Positions 48,058 through 61,227 of a stretch of 64,000 nt of DNA are shown here, piece after piece (within the stretch, counting starts at the first letter, position 1; each line of letters opens with the position of its first letter). The notes below the pieces were generated by a model. That model had not been told where the DNA came from. It saw nothing but the letters and a program-made list of their open reading frames with translations, and searched no databases. The stretch is from the NCBI RefSeq assembly GCF_050947875.1, contig NC_134570.1:240118584-240182583 (forward strand). Direction: 5' to 3'. The translations under genes and the position numbers were made by a program. Source of the stretch: Dermacentor variabilis (Eukaryota > Arthropoda > Arachnida > Ixodida > Ixodidae).

Positions 48058-50797
48058 TTGGAGGAAAAGCGCGTAATATTTGAGTTAGTAAGGTGTCGGA
48101 TAAGAACAAATTTGAGAAGGTTATGGTCTTTAACTGTTTGGTAAGCAAATGTGCAGACATTAAATTTGGTTAGATTGTCAATATTCAGTATGTGCAGTTC
48201 CCGGTACAGATCAGTGACATGTGAACGTCGGTTGCTCCAGGTGAGAATGCGAATGGCTTGATTCTGTACGTGTTGGAGGGAAGAAAGGTGGCAATGATAT
48301 GTTTGACCCCAGGGAGCAATACAATAATTTAGATGACTGTGAATGAATGCATAGTATAAGGTTACCAAAGTAGTCAAGTCAAAGTAACATCTAGCTTTTA
48401 GTAATACCCTAATACCATAGGAAGTTTTCCGCTGTAGCTCATTAATATGCAAATTAAATTTTAAGCGGGAATCAAGTTTGATACCAAGGAAGGAACATTG
48501 ATCTGACAGATGAATAGGATGTGTATTTATAAAGAGGGGCATAACTTGCGCGTTATTTATTGACCTGGAATAGAAAATTAAGAACTTACTTTTCGAGGGA
48601 TTTATCAAAACTTATTTTTAGCACACCATGCGCTAACGTTAGTAAGTTCAGCGTTAAGGGTTGTTGAAATGTTGCTTAGAGAATTACTCGAACATAAGAC
48701 AGTCGCGTCGTCAGCATATAAGATGCATTCTGATAATGCGGTTAGGCACTGTGGAATGTCATTAGTGTATAGTAAAAATAAAAGCGGGCCTAGAATTGAG
48801 CTTTGCGGAACGCCGATGTTAATAATTTTTTTTGTGGAATAAATGCCGGAGATGGATACTAATTGCTCACGATCAGATAAGTAACTACGGAAAAGATTGA
48901 GAGAGTTGCCAATAATGCCATAAGATGCAAGTTTAGAAAAAAGAATGTCATGATCTAGTGTATCAAAAGCTTTAGTAAAATCTAGAAAAACAGAACCAAC
49001 GAAGTTACCATTGTCAATTTCTAGTTTACATTTTTCTGTGAAGTTAATGAGGGCTAGGTTAGTCGAATACCCTTGTCTAAACCCAAATTGTTTCGGATGA
49101 AGTAGATTAAATCTCGTCAGGTAGCTAGACAGGCGAACATGTATTATTTTTTCAATTACTTTGATAAAAAAGGGGAGAACTGATATCGGTCTATAATTAG
49201 AAATTAAGCATCTGTCACCTTTTTTAAATACCGGGATTACCCTACTCATCTTTAACTCATGGGGAAATACGCCGGTTTCAAAAATTAGATTGATTATGTA
49301 GGTGAGCACATCCGCAATATGATCAACAATCATTTTCACGTGGTTAGCAGAAATATTATCGATACCTGCGCTAGAGGACTTTATACTAATAATTGTTCTT
49401 CTTGCCTCATCCGGGGTAACAGGAAAAAGAAAAAATGAGTGACCACAATGATCAAGTTCGTCATGCGTACTGGCTGGAACGGGTATGGGAGAGGAGTAGT
49501 AGTCACTAAATGCATTGGCGATATCTAGTGGGTTAGATATAACAAATCCTTCATGATTAATGTTGGCTATAGGCGGGTTAATGGTCTTATTGAGAAAGGA
49601 ATTGATCAAGCGCCATTGTTTTTTAATATCTGAACCAGTACAATTTTTTTCGTTTTGATAATAGCACTTTTTGGCATTCTTCATTAGTGTGTTAAGTGTG
49701 TTGCAATATTGCTCGTAACGGTCAAGTAGATGCACATTAAATGGCTGTCTTTTTGTTTTTTTATATAGGTTATCTTTCTTACGCAGGCTATTAAGTAATC
49801 CTTTTGTTAACCATGGGTTTCTAGGGGAAGAATAACGTTTATGGCACTGTACACATGTTGTCGATGAAGATACGCAATTGGATATTGTAGAAATGAAAGC
49901 GGTGTATGCTGATTCAGCATTATTCATTGAAGTGACGCATGACCAATCGGAATTAGATACCATTTCTATGAATTTGTCGCGATCAAACTTTTTAACAAAG
50001 CTTACACTGTTTCTGCGAGGACTGTTCTCAAAGAAAAGTGCAACTGGGAAATGATCAGTATTATTGCTTTGAAGAATGAATGCGGAGGGAGGATGAAGAA
50101 GGTTCGAAAGAGCATGGTCAATAAGTGTTCCTAAACCAGTATTAGTGCAACGGGTGGGAAGGGAGAGTAGACATTCAAGACCATAACCTTGGAAACAGCT
50201 GATATAGTGAGTTAGATAAGAGGAGGAAGCATCTAGTAAATTAATGTTAATGTCACCCAAGATGACAACGGACCTTTTTTCTTTTGAAAGAAGGTCGAGA
50301 ATAGTGTCAACGGCTTCACAAAAAGCAGGAATTGGCGAATGTGGTGATCGATAGATGGTACCAAAGACAATATGACTAACATTGCCCAATACAGAATGAT
50401 CAACCTCAATCCACACGGACTCATAATCACAGATATTTAAGTGAAGATCAAGCCTACGCTTGTATCTAATCTCGGACCGAATAAACATAGCTGAGACACC
50501 ATGTTGTGATGAAATGCGATTGCAATATTCTGAATTGTATGAAGGACAACCATAAAGATTTTTGTCAAAATCACTCAGCCATGTCTCAGAAACACATATA
50601 ATTGAGAAAGAATGAAGACAAGAAGACAATAGACTCTGAAAATCGCAGAAATGTTTTCGAAGACTACGTGAAATAAAATGGATCGCTGAATGATAGTTAT
50701 CCGAAAAATAGGATTGAATATCGTTAACCGAAATGTACGTCATGCAATCAGATCAGGATAAGAGGAATCGAGAAAAAAAAGGAAAAGATTTGTCAGT

Positions 50798-51562
50798 TTA
50801 ACTGAATATCGCAAGGTCCGCGTCAGTCCTTATGCGAAACACTTTGCTGTCAGTAGATTGCCTCGCCTTGATGACGCAGTCATCGGTCCACAAAAAAAGC
50901 CACTTTTTTCCTTTCTTCAGTTGCAAGGCCTTGCTGAATAATTGCTTATTCTGTGGAGTGAGGTGGTCATTTACGAAAAAAGCTTTACCTCGTGCTTTGC
51001 CGAATCCAATGTCGCTAGTGTTAAGGCGTGCCTTTCGCGCTTTGCTGATGAACTCGGTTTTCAAAGCTCGATAGTGGAATCGGACAAGCAAGTGCTTTGT
51101 CTCAGAAGCGGACGGAACACGATGAATGACGTCAATATCTTTAACAGAGATAGGACATTCTATTTTAGAGGCAATAGTTTGAAGAATCGTCATGCAGTTT
51201 TCACCCTGGGTAACCGGAACGCCTTTGATTTCTAAGTTGTTTTTTCGCGAGTATTGTTCTAGATCACCAATTCGTCTTTCCAAAGACTCGTTATGCGCAA
51301 TCAGGGATATGTTCATTGCAGTTAGTTCATCCTTTTCTGATTTGAGGGATTCAACAGTTCTGTTCAGAAAATCAAGACTGCCTGTTAGTCCCTCTATCTG
51401 GTCCTTTAGGCCTTTAATGATCAAGGAAGGCTGGGAATCTAGCTTGGTTACTACAGTTGTCGTTATCTTGTCAAGCAGGTTATCAAGTCTCTCTTTAAAG
51501 GTATTTTCTAGCTGTTCCACGCGTTTGGACAGTTCGGCGACAGTTGGCATGGTTAATGGCAT
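50798..51562 (-). CDS. Element 2a ORF1 protein (coiled coil plus nucleic-acid-binding domain)
   Basis: Intact frame of 254 codons from an ATG at 51,562; a second ATG four codons later (51,550) is an equal candidate. Residues 8-102 are heptad-rich (KRVEQLENTFKERLDNLL, LNRTVESLKSEKDEL) and should form a coiled coil. QYSRKNNLEIKGV starts at residue 103, the same position as in element 1's ORF1, followed by DIDVIHRV. The C-terminal domain has FFVNDHLTPQNK (195-206) and a WLFLWTDDCVIKAR segment (221-234). Family role: RNA binding in the retrotransposition RNP. Lies 54 bp upstream of ORF2. The start codon is one base from the satellite junction, so no promoter of its own remains. Confidence 0.88.
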   Translation of the reverse strand: MPLTMPTVAELSKRVEQLENTFKERLDNLLDKITTTVVTKLDSQPSLIIKGLKDQIEGLTGSLDFLNRTVESLKSEKDELTAMNISLIAHNESLERRIGDLEQYSRKNNLEIKGVPVTQGENCMTILQTIASKIECPISVKDIDVIHRVPSASETKHLLVRFHYRALKTEFISKARKARLNTSDIGFGKARGKAFFVNDHLTPQNKQLFSKALQLKKGKKWLFLWTDDCVIKARQSTDSKVFRIRTDADLAIFS

Positions 51563-52610
51563 GGCAGACTGCTAATGGTACCTTTCAAGCGAGCCCTCGA
51601 CTACTGTTATTAATAGCTATCCGAATGAGTATTTTGGACCTAGCCTAGCTAATAATGTTTGATAATTGTACTCTTATTCACATTACTTGCCTGGGCCCGG
51701 TAACCAAAATAAGCAATGCCATCACGTGAATGTGTGTTTGCACGCAAGCTGCCAACAGTCGCTGTCATTTTCGCGTTGATTGCTGCCGTTTCGCCAACTG
51801 TGGCGACGGCTTGACTGCGCTTTGACGTGCAGACTGCTAATGGTACCTTTCAAGCGAGCCCTCGACTACAGATATTAATAGCCACCCGAATGAGTATTTT
51901 GGGCCTAACTAAGCTTGTTTGCAATGTTTGATAATTGTTCTCTTATTCGCATTACTTGCTGGAGCAGGTAACCAATATAAACAATGCCGTCTCATGAATG
52001 TGTGTATGCACGCAATCTGGCAACAGTGGCTGTCATTTTCGCATTGATTGTTGCTCTTTTACCAACAGTGGCGACGGCTTGACTGCGCTTTGACATGCAG
52101 ACTCCTAATGGTACGTTTCAAGCGAGCTCTCGACTATGCTATTAATAGCTATCCGAATGAGTATTTTGGGCCTAACTAAGCTAATGATGTTTGATAATTG
52201 TACTCTTATTCGCATTACTTGCCTGGGCCCGGTAAACAAAATAAAGAATGCCACCATATGAATGTGTGTTTGCTTCCAAGCAGCCGACAGTGGCTGTCAT
52301 TTTCGAGTTGATCGCTGCTGCTTGACCAATAGTTGCGACGGCTTGACTGTGCTTTAACGTGCAGACTGCTAATGGTACCTTTCAAGCGAGCCCTCGACTA
52401 CTGATATTAATAGCTACCCGAATGAGCATTTTGGGCCTAACTAAGGTAATGATGTTTGATAATTGTTATCTTATTGGCATTACTTACCTGGGCGAGGTAA
52501 CCGAAATAAACAATGCCACCACATTAATGTGTGTTCGCACGCAAGCTGCCAACAGTGGCTGTCATTTTCGCATTGATTGTTGCTGCTTGACCAACAGTGG
52601 CGACGGCTTG

Positions 52611-53455
52611 ACTGCGCTTGGACGTGCAGACTGCTAATGGTACCTTTCAAGCGAGCCCTCGACTACTGATATTAATAGGTACCCGAATGAGAATTTTGGG
52701 CCTAACTAAGCTAATGATGTTTGATAATTGTACTCTTATTCTCATTACTTGACTGGGCCCCATAACCAATATAAAGAATGCCACCATATGAATGTGTGTT
52801 TGATTGCAAGCTGCCAACAGTGGCTGTCATTTTCGCGTTGACGGCTGCCGTTTCACCAACAGTAGTGACGGCTTGACTGCGCTCTTACGTTCAGACTGCT
52901 AATGGTACCTTTCAAGCGAGCCCTCGACTACTGAAATTAATAGCTACCCGAATGAGTATTCTGGGCCTAACTAAGCTAATGATGTTTGATAATTTTTCTC
53001 TTATTGTCATTACTTGCCTGGACCAGGTATCCAAAAAAAATAATGCCATCACATGAATGTGTGCTTACACGCAAGCTGCCAACAGTAGCTGTCATTTTCG
53101 CATTGATTGTTGCTGTTTCACCAACAGTGGCGACGGCTTGACTGCGCTTGGACGTGCAGACTGCTAATGGTACCTTTCAAGCGAGCCCTCGACTACTGAT
53201 ATTTATAGGTACCCGAATGAGAATTTTGGGCCTAACTAAGCTAATGATGTTTGATAATTGTACTCTTATTCTCATTACTTGACTGGGCCCGGTAACCAAT
53301 ATAAAGAATGCCACCATATGAAAGTGTGTTTGATTGCAAGCTGCCAACAGTGGCTGTCATTTTCGCATTGACTGCTGCCGTTTCACCAACAGTAGTGACG
53401 GCTTGACTGCGCTCTTACGTTCAGACTGCTAATGGTACCTTTCAAGCGAGCCCTC
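52611..53455 (+). repeat. 530-bp dimer duplication
   Basis: 52,611-53,140 is repeated from 53,141 to about 53,455 (1.6 copies of a two-monomer unit). Both copies begin with the unusual cgcttggacgtgcag and share aataggtacccgaatgagaa or its near match, and cttgactgggccc. Small scale of duplication compared with block A. Confidence 0.8.
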
Positions 53456-56400
53456 GACTATTGCTATTAATAGCTATCCGAATGAGTATTTTGGACCTAG
53501 CCAAGCTAATGATGTTTGATAATTGTACTCTTATTCACAGTACTTGCCTGGGCCCGGTAACCAAATAAGCAATGCCATCACGTGATTGTGTGTTTGCACG
53601 CAAGCTGCCAACAGTCGCTGTCATTTTCGCGTTGATTGCTGCCGTTTCACGAACTCTGGCGACGGCTTGACTGCGCTTTGACGTGCAGACTGCTAATGGT
53701 ACCTTTCAAGCGAATCTCGACTACAGATATTAATAGCTACCCGAATGAGTATTTTGGGCCTAACTAAGCTTGTTTGAAATGTTTGATAATTGGTCGCTTA
53801 TTCGCATTACTTGCCTGGACCAGGTAACCAAAATAAACAATGCCGTCACATGAATGTCTGTATGCACGCAATCTGCCAACAGTGGCTGTCATTTTCGCAT
53901 TGATTGTTGCTGTTTCAGCAACTGTGGCGACGGCTTGACTGCGCTTTGACATGCAGACTGCTAATGGTACCTTTCAAGCGAGCCCTCGACTACTGATATT
54001 AATAGCTACCCGAATGAGTATTTTGGGCCTAACTAACCTTATGATGTTTGCTAATTGTTCTCTTATTCGCATTACTTGCCTGGGCCAGGTAACCGAAATA
54101 AACAATGCCACCACATGAATGTGTGTTTGCACGCAAGCTGCCAACAGTGGCTGTTTTTTTCGTATTGATTACTGCCGTTTCACCAACTGTGGCGACGGCT
54201 TGACTGCGCTTTGACGTGCAGACTGCTAATGGTACCTTTCAAGCGAGCCCTCGACTACTGATATTAATAGCTACCCGAATGAGTATTCTGGGCCTAACTA
54301 AGCTAATGATGTTTGATAATTGTTCTCTTATTGTCATTACTTGCCTGGACCAGGTATCCAAAATAAACAATGCCATCACATGAATGTGTGCTTGCACACA
54401 AGCTGCCAACAGTTGCTGTCATTTTCGCATTAATTGTTGCTGTTTCACCAACAGTGGCGACGGCTTGACTGCGCTTTGACGTGCAGACAGCTAATGGTAC
54501 CTTTCAAGCGAGCCCTCGACTACTGCTATTAATAGCTATCCGAATGAGTATTTTGGACCTAGCCAAGCTAATGATATTTTATAATTGTACTCTTATTCAC
54601 ATTACTTGCCTGGGCCAGGTAACCAAAATAAGCAATGCCATCACGTGAATGTGTGTTTGCACGCAAGCTGCCAACAGTCGTTGTCAATTTCGCGTTGATT
54701 GCTGCCGTTTCGCCAACTGTGGCGACGGCTTGACAGTGCTTTAACGTGCAGACTGCTAATGGTACCTTTCAAGCGAGCCCTCGACTATTGATATTAATAG
54801 CTACCCGAATGAGTATTCTGGGCCTAACTAAGCTAATGATGTTTGATAATTGTTCTCTTATTGACATTACTTGCCTGGACCAGGTCACCAAAATAAACAA
54901 TGCCATCACATGAATGTGTGTTTGCATGCAAGCTGCCAACAGTAGCTGTCATTTTCATATTGATTGTTGCTGTTTCACCAACAGCGGCGACGGCTTGACT
55001 GCGCTTTGACGTGCAGACTGCTAATGGTACCCTTTAAGGGAGCTCTCGACTACTGCTATTAATAGCTATCCGAATGAATATTTTGCGCCTAACTAAGCTA
55101 ATGATGTTTGATAACTGTACCCTTAGTCGCATTAGTTGCATGGGCGCGGTAACCAAAATAAAGAATGCCACCATATGAATGTGTGTTTGCTTGCAAGCAG
55201 CCAACAGTGGCTGTAATTTCGCGGTGATTGCTCCTGCTTGAACAGCAGTTGCGACGGCTTTACTGCGCTTTGATGTGCAGACTCCTAATGGTACCTTTCA
55301 AGCGAGCCCTCGACTACTGATATTAATAGCTACCCGAATGAGCATTTTGGGCCTAACTAAGGTAATGATGTTTGATAATTATTATCTTATTCGCATTACT
55401 TACCTGGGCAAGGTAACCGAAATAAACAATGCCACCACATGAATGTGTGTTGGCACGCAAGCTGCCAACAGTGGATGTCATTTTCGCATTGATTGTTGCT
55501 GCTTGACCAATAGTGGCGACGGCTTGACTGTGCTTTAACGTGCAGACTGCTAATGGTGCCTTTCAAGCGTACCCTCGACTACTGCTATTAATAGCTACCC
55601 GAATGAGTATTTTGGGCCTGACTAAGCTAATGAGGTTTGATAATTGTACTCTTATTCTCATTACTTGCCTGGGCCCGGTAACCGAAATAAAGAATGCCAC
55701 CATATGAATGTGTTTGATTGCAAGCTACCAACAGTGGCTGTCATTATCGCGTTGATTGCTGCCATTTCGCCAACTGTGGCGACGGTTTGACTGCGCTTTG
55801 ACGTGCAGACTACTAATGGTACCTTTCAAGCGAGCCCTCGACTACTGATATTAATAGGTACCCGAATGAGAATTTTGGGCCTAAGCTAATGATGTTTGAT
55901 AATTGTACTCTTATTCTCATTACTTGACTGGGCCCGGTAACCAATATAAAGAATGCCACCATATGAATGAGTGTTTGATTGCAAGCTGCCAACAGTGGCT
56001 GTCATTTTCGCGTTGACTGCTGCCGTTTCACCAACAGTAGTGACGGCTTGACTGCGCTCTTACGTTCAGACTGCTAATGGTACCTTTCAAGCGAGCCCTC
56101 GACTACTGCTATTAATAGCTATCCGAATGAGTATTTTGGACCTAGCCAAGCTAATGATGTTTGATAATTGTACTCTTATTCACAGTACTTGCCTGGGCCC
56201 AGTAACCAAATAAGCAATGCCATCACGTGAATGTGTGTTTGCACGCAAGCTGCCAACAGTCGCTGTCATTTTCGCGTTGATTGCTGCCGTTTCACGAACT
56301 GTGGCGACGGCTTGACTGCGCTTTGACGTGCAGACTGCTAATGGTACCTTTCAAGCGAATCTCGACTACAGATATTATTAGCTACCCGAATGAGTATTTT

Positions 56401-57350
56401 GGGCCTAACTAAGCTTGTTTGAAATGTTTGATAATTGGTCGCTTATTCGCATTACTTGCCTGGACCAGGTAACCAAAATAAACAATGCCGTCACATTAAT
56501 GTCTGTATGCACGCAATCTGCCTACAGTGGCTGTCATTTTCGCATTGATTGTTGCTGTTTCAGCAACTGTGGCGACGGCTTGACTGCGCTTTGACGTGCA
56601 GACTGCTAATGGTACCTTTCAAGCGAGCCCTCGACTACTGATATTAATAGCTACCCGAATGAGTATTTTGGGCCTAACTAACCTTATGATGTTTGCTAAT
56701 TGTTCTCTTATTCGCATTACTTGCCTGGGCCAGGTAACCGAAATAAACAATGCCACCACATGAATGTGTGTTTGCACGCAAGCTGCCAACAGTGGCTGTT
56801 TTTTTCGTATTGATTGCTGCCGTTTCACCAACTGTGGCGACGGCTTGACTGCGCTTCGACGTGTAGACTGCTAATGCTACCTTTCAAGCGAGCCCTCGAC
56901 TACTGATATTAATAGCTACCCGAATGAGTATTCTGGGACTAACTAAGCTAATGATGCTTGATAATTGTTCTCTTATTGTCATTACTTGCCTGGACCACGT
57001 ATCCAAAATAAACAATGCCATCACATGAATGTGTGCTTGCACACAAGCTGCCAACAGTTGCTGTCATTTTCGCATTAATTGTTGCTGTTTCACCAACAGT
57101 GGCGACGGCTTGACTGCGCTTTGACGTGCAGACAGCTAATGGTACCTTTCAAGCGAGCCCTCGACTACTGCTATTAATAGCTATCCGAATGAGTATTTTG
57201 GACCTAGCCAAGCTAATGATATTTTATAATTGTACTCTTATTCACATTACTTGCCTGGGCCAGGTAACCAAAAGAAGCAATGCCATCACGTAAATGTGTG
57301 TTTGCACGCAAGCTGCCAACAGTCGCTGTAATTTTCGCGTTGATTGCTGC
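53196..57350 (+). repeat. Approx. 2,644-bp higher-order repeat, about 1.6 copies
   Basis: The ordered run of monomers at about 53,196-54,700 recurs at about 55,840-57,350, offset near 2,644 bp (10 monomers less a few bases). Shared rare features are aagcttgtttgaaatg (53,769 and 56,413), accttatgatgtttgctaat, and the ctgttttttttcgtattg variant. The second copy has lost four bases (ctaa) in gggcctaagctaatg near 55,880. Near 57,350 the second copy jumps to the phase found at about 54,975, indicating another exchange. Confidence 0.8.
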
Positions 57351-57859
57351 TGTTTCACCAACAGCGGCGACTGCTTGACTGCGCTTTGACGTGCAGAGTG
57401 CTAATGGTACCTTTTAAGGGAGCTCTCGACTACTGCTATTAATAGCTATCCGAATGAATATTTTGCGCCTAACTAAGCTAATGATGTTTGATAATTGTAC
57501 CCTTAGTCGCATTAGTTGCATGGGCGCGGTAACCAAAATAAAGAATACCACCATATGAATGTGTGTTTGCTTCCAAGCAGCCAACAGTGGCTGTAATTTC
57601 GCGTTGATTGCTGCTGCTTGAACAGCAGTTGCGACGGCTTGTCAGTGCTTTAACGTGCAGACTGCTAATGGTACTTTTCAAGTGAGCCCTGGACTACTGA
57701 TATTAATAGCTACCCGAATTAGCATTTTGGGCCTAACTAAGGTAATGATGTTTGATCATTGTTGTCTTATTGGCATTGCTTACCTGGGCCAGGTAACCGA
57801 AGTAAACAATGCCACCACAATAATGTGTGTTCGCACGCAAGCTGCCAACAGTGGCTGTC

Positions 57860-60340
57860 ATTTTCGCGTTGGTAGCGTCGGTTTCACCAACTGTGGTGAC
57901 GGCTTGACTGCGCTTTGACGTGCAGACTGCTAATGGTGCCTTTCAAGCAAGCCCTCGACCACTGCTACTATTAGCTACCCGAATGAGTATTTTGGGCCTA
58001 AGTTAGGTAATGATGTTTGATAATTGTTCACTTATTCGTATTACTTGCGTGGGCCAGGTAACCGAAATAAACAATGCCACCACAAGAATGTGTGTTGGCA
58101 CGCAAGCTGCCAACTGTGGCTGTCATTTTCGCATTGATTGTTCCTGTTTCACCAACAGTGGCGACGGCTTGAGTGCGCTTTGACGTGCAGACTGCTAATG
58201 GTACCTTTCAAGCGAGCCCTCGACTACTGATAATAATAGCTACCCGAATGAGTATTCTGGGCCTAACTAAGCTAATGATGTTTGATTATTGTTCTCTTAC
58301 TCCCATTAGTTGCCTGGGTGCGGTAACCAAAATAAAGAATGCCACCATATGAATGTGTGTTTGCTTCCAAGCAGCCAACAGTGGCTGTAATTTTCGCGTT
58401 GATTGCTGCTGCTTGACCAACAGTTGCGACGGCTTGACAGTGCTTTAACGTGCAGACTGCTAATGGTACCTCTCAAGCGAGCCCTCGACTACTGATATTA
58501 ATAGCTACCCGAATGAGTATTCTGGGCCTAACTTAGCTAATGATGTTTTATAATTGTTCTCTTATTCGCATTACTTGCCTGGACCAGGTAACCAAAATAA
58601 ACAATGCCTTCACATGAATATGTGCTTGCACGCAAGCTGCCAACAGTGGCTGTCATTTTCGCATTGATTGTTGCAGTTTCACCAACAGTGGCGACGGCTT
58701 GACTGCGCTTTGACGTGCAGACTGCTAATGGTACCTTTCAAGCGAACCCTCGACTACTGCTGTTAATAGCTACCCGAATGAGTATTTTGAGCCTAGCTAA
58801 GCTAATGATGTTTGATAATTGTTCTCTTATTCGCATTACTTGCCTGGACCAGGTAACCAAAATAAACAATGCCACCACGTGAATGTGTGTTTGCACGGAA
58901 GCTGCCAACAGTGGCTGTCATTTTCGCGTTGATTGCTGCTGTTTCACCAATAGTGGCGACGGCTTGACTGCGCTTTGATGTGCAGACTCCTAATGGTACC
59001 TTTCAAGCGAGCCCTCGACCACTGATATTAATAGCTACCCGAATGAGCATTTTGGGCCTAACTAAGGTAGTGATGTTTGATAATTGTTATCTTATTCGCA
59101 TTACTTACCTGGGCGAGGTAACCGAAATAAACAATGCCACCACATTATTGTGTGTTCGCACGCAAGCTGCCAACAGTGGCTGTCATTTTCGCATTGATTG
59201 TTGCTGCTTGACCAACAGTGGCGACGGCTTGACTGTGCTTTAACGTGCAGACTGCTAATGGTGCCTTTCAAGCGTACCCTCGACTACGGCTATTAATAGC
59301 TTCCCGAATGAGTATTTTGGGCCTGACTAAGCTAATGATGTTTGATAATTGTACTCTTATTCTCCTTACTTGCCTGGGCCCGGTAAGCAAAATAAAGAAT
59401 GCCACCATATGAATGTGTGTTTGATTGCAAGCTGCCAACAGTGGCTGTCATTTTCGCGTTGGTAGCGTCGGTTTCACCAACTGTGGTGACGGCTTGACTG
59501 CGCTTTGACGTGCAGACTGCTAATGGTGCCTTTCAAGCAAGCCCTCGACCACTGCTACTATTAGCTACCCGAATGAGTATTTTGGGCCTAAGTTAGGTAA
59601 TGATGTTTGATAATTGTTCACTTATTCGTATTATTTGCGTGGGCCAGGTAACCGAAATAAACAATGCCACCACATGAATGTGTATTGGCACGCAAGCTGC
59701 CAACTGTGGCTGTCATTTTCGCATTGATTGTTCCTGTTTCACCAACAGTGGCGACGGCTTGAGTGCGCTTTGACGTGCAGACTGCTAATGGTACCTTTCA
59801 AGCGAGCCCTCGACTACTGATAATAATAGCTACCCGAATGAGTATTCTGGGCCTAACTAAGCTAATGATGTTTGATTATTGTTCTCTTACTCCCATTAGT
59901 TGCCTGGGCGCGGTAACCAAAATAAAGAATGCCACCATATGAATGTGTGTTTGCTTCCAAGCAGCCAACAGTGGCTGTAATTTTCGCGTTGATTGCTGCT
60001 GCTTGACCAACAGTTGCGACGGCTTGACAGTGCTTTAACGTGCAGACTGCTAATGGTACCTTTCAAGCGAGCCCTCGACTACTGATATTAATAGCTACCC
60101 GAATGAGTATTCTGGGCCTAACTTAGCTAATGATGTTTTATAATTGTTCTCTTATTCGCATTACTTGCCTGGACCAGGCAACCAAAATAAACAATGCCTT
60201 CACATGAATATGTGCTTGCACGCAAGCTGCCAACAGTGGCTGTCATTTTCGCATTGATTGTTGCAGTTTCACCAACAGTGGCGACGGCTTGACTGCGCTT
60301 TGACGTGCAGACTGCTAATGGTACCTTTCAAGCGAACCCT
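57860..60340 (+). repeat. 1,590-bp higher-order repeat (6-mer), about 1.6 copies
   Basis: 57,871 onward matches 59,461 onward at an offset of 1,590 bp (6x265). Shared diagnostics include ggtagcgtcggtttcac, ccctcgaccactgctacta, gattattgttctcttactcc and taacttagctaatg. Homology ends near 60,340, where the second copy switches to a monomer like that at 58,990. The open window 58,980-59,243 therefore reappears at 60,305 rather than at the 1,590-bp distance. Confidence 0.85.
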
Positions 60341-61227
60341 CGACTACTGATATTAATAGCTACCCGAATGAGCATTTTGGGCCTAACTAAGGTAGTGATG
60401 TTTGATAATTGTTATCTTATTCGCATTACTTACCTGGGCGAGGTAACCGAAATAAATAATGCCACCACATTATTGTGTGTTCGCACGCAAGCTGCCAACA
60501 GTCGCTGTCATTTTCGCGTTGATTGCTGCCGTTTCACCAACTGTGGCGACGGCTTGACTGCGCTTTGACGGGCAGAATGCTAATGGTACCTTTCAAGCGA
60601 GCCCTCGACTACAGATATTAATAGCTACCCGAATGAGTATTTTGGGCCTAACTAAGCTAATCAGGTTTGATAATTGTGCTCTTATTCTCATTAGTTGCCT
60701 GGGCCCGGTAACCAAAATAAAGAATGCCACCATATGAATGTGTTTGATTGCAAGCTACCAACAGTGGCTGTCATTATCGCGTTGATTGCTGCCGTTTCAC
60801 CAACTGTGGCGACGGCTTCACTGCGCTTTGACGTGCAGACTGCTAATCGTACCTTTCAAGCGAGCGCTCGACTACTGATAATAATATTTACCCGAATGAG
60901 TTTTTGGGCCTAACTAAGCTAATGGTGTTTGATAATTGTTCTCTTATTCGTATTACTTGTCTGGGCCAGGTAACCGAAATAAACAATGTCACCACATGAA
61001 TGTGTGTTTGCACGCAAGCTGTCAACAGTGGCTGTCATTTTCGCATTCATTGTTGCTGTTTCACCAACAGTGGCGACGGCTTGACTGCGCTTTGACGTGC
61101 AGTGTGCTAATGGTACCTTTTAAGCGAGCCCTCGACTACTGCTAATAATACCTACCCGTATGAGTATTTTGGGCCTAACTAAGCAATTGATGTTTGATAA
61201 TTGTACTCTTATTCTCATTACTTGCCT

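Larger units (their letters stand above)
47294..50743 (-). pseudogene. Element 2a ORF2: endonuclease-reverse transcriptase, frameshifted and split by element 2b
   Basis: Starts at the ATG at 50,743. 712 codons are open to a stop at 48,605-48,607; the same protein continues one base out of frame from 48,608 to 48,060, then beyond element 2b from 47,455 to the TAG at 47,294-47,296 (53 codons beginning NNNIILPKVR). Total is about 947 residues, like element 1. Endonuclease motifs: SETWL (52-56), GTIYRSP, LGDININ (162-168) and TDHFPV (229-234). The Asn expected in the first motif is Ile24 (HFISRSL). RT motifs: NYRPISVLP, FLDFTKAFD, GVPQSSILG (Ser where Gly is usual) and YADD at 676-679. The shift falls at an A4 run (47-base terms: 48,607-48,610), consistent with loss of one base. 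Confidence 0.92.
46968..51563 (-). mobile_element. Element 2a: CR1/L2-type non-LTR retrotransposon, 5'-truncated, carrying a nested LINE
   Basis: Minus-strand order is ORF1 (51,562-50,798), a 54-bp gap, ORF2 (50,743-47,294), 3' UTR, and a tail of CAAACTT units at 46,968-46,985. Element 2b splits ORF2. The flanks are ctcttacgtt on the left and cagactgctaatgg on the right, which join to the uninterrupted satellite form found at about 52,885, so there is no clear target duplication. The 5' end coincides with the ORF1 start, so the 5' UTR is absent. ORF1 and ORF2 match element 1 in length and layout but differ widely in sequence, so this is a different family. Confidence 0.94.

Noticed and set aside
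46968..51563. LTR retrotransposon or endogenous virus
   Set aside because: No LTRs, gag, protease or integrase; ORF2 has an APE-type endonuclease followed by a LINE reverse transcriptase.
51192..51575. 127-codon plus-strand frame opposite element 2a ORF1
   Set aside because: Antisense shadow of the coiled-coil ORF1, running into the satellite border.
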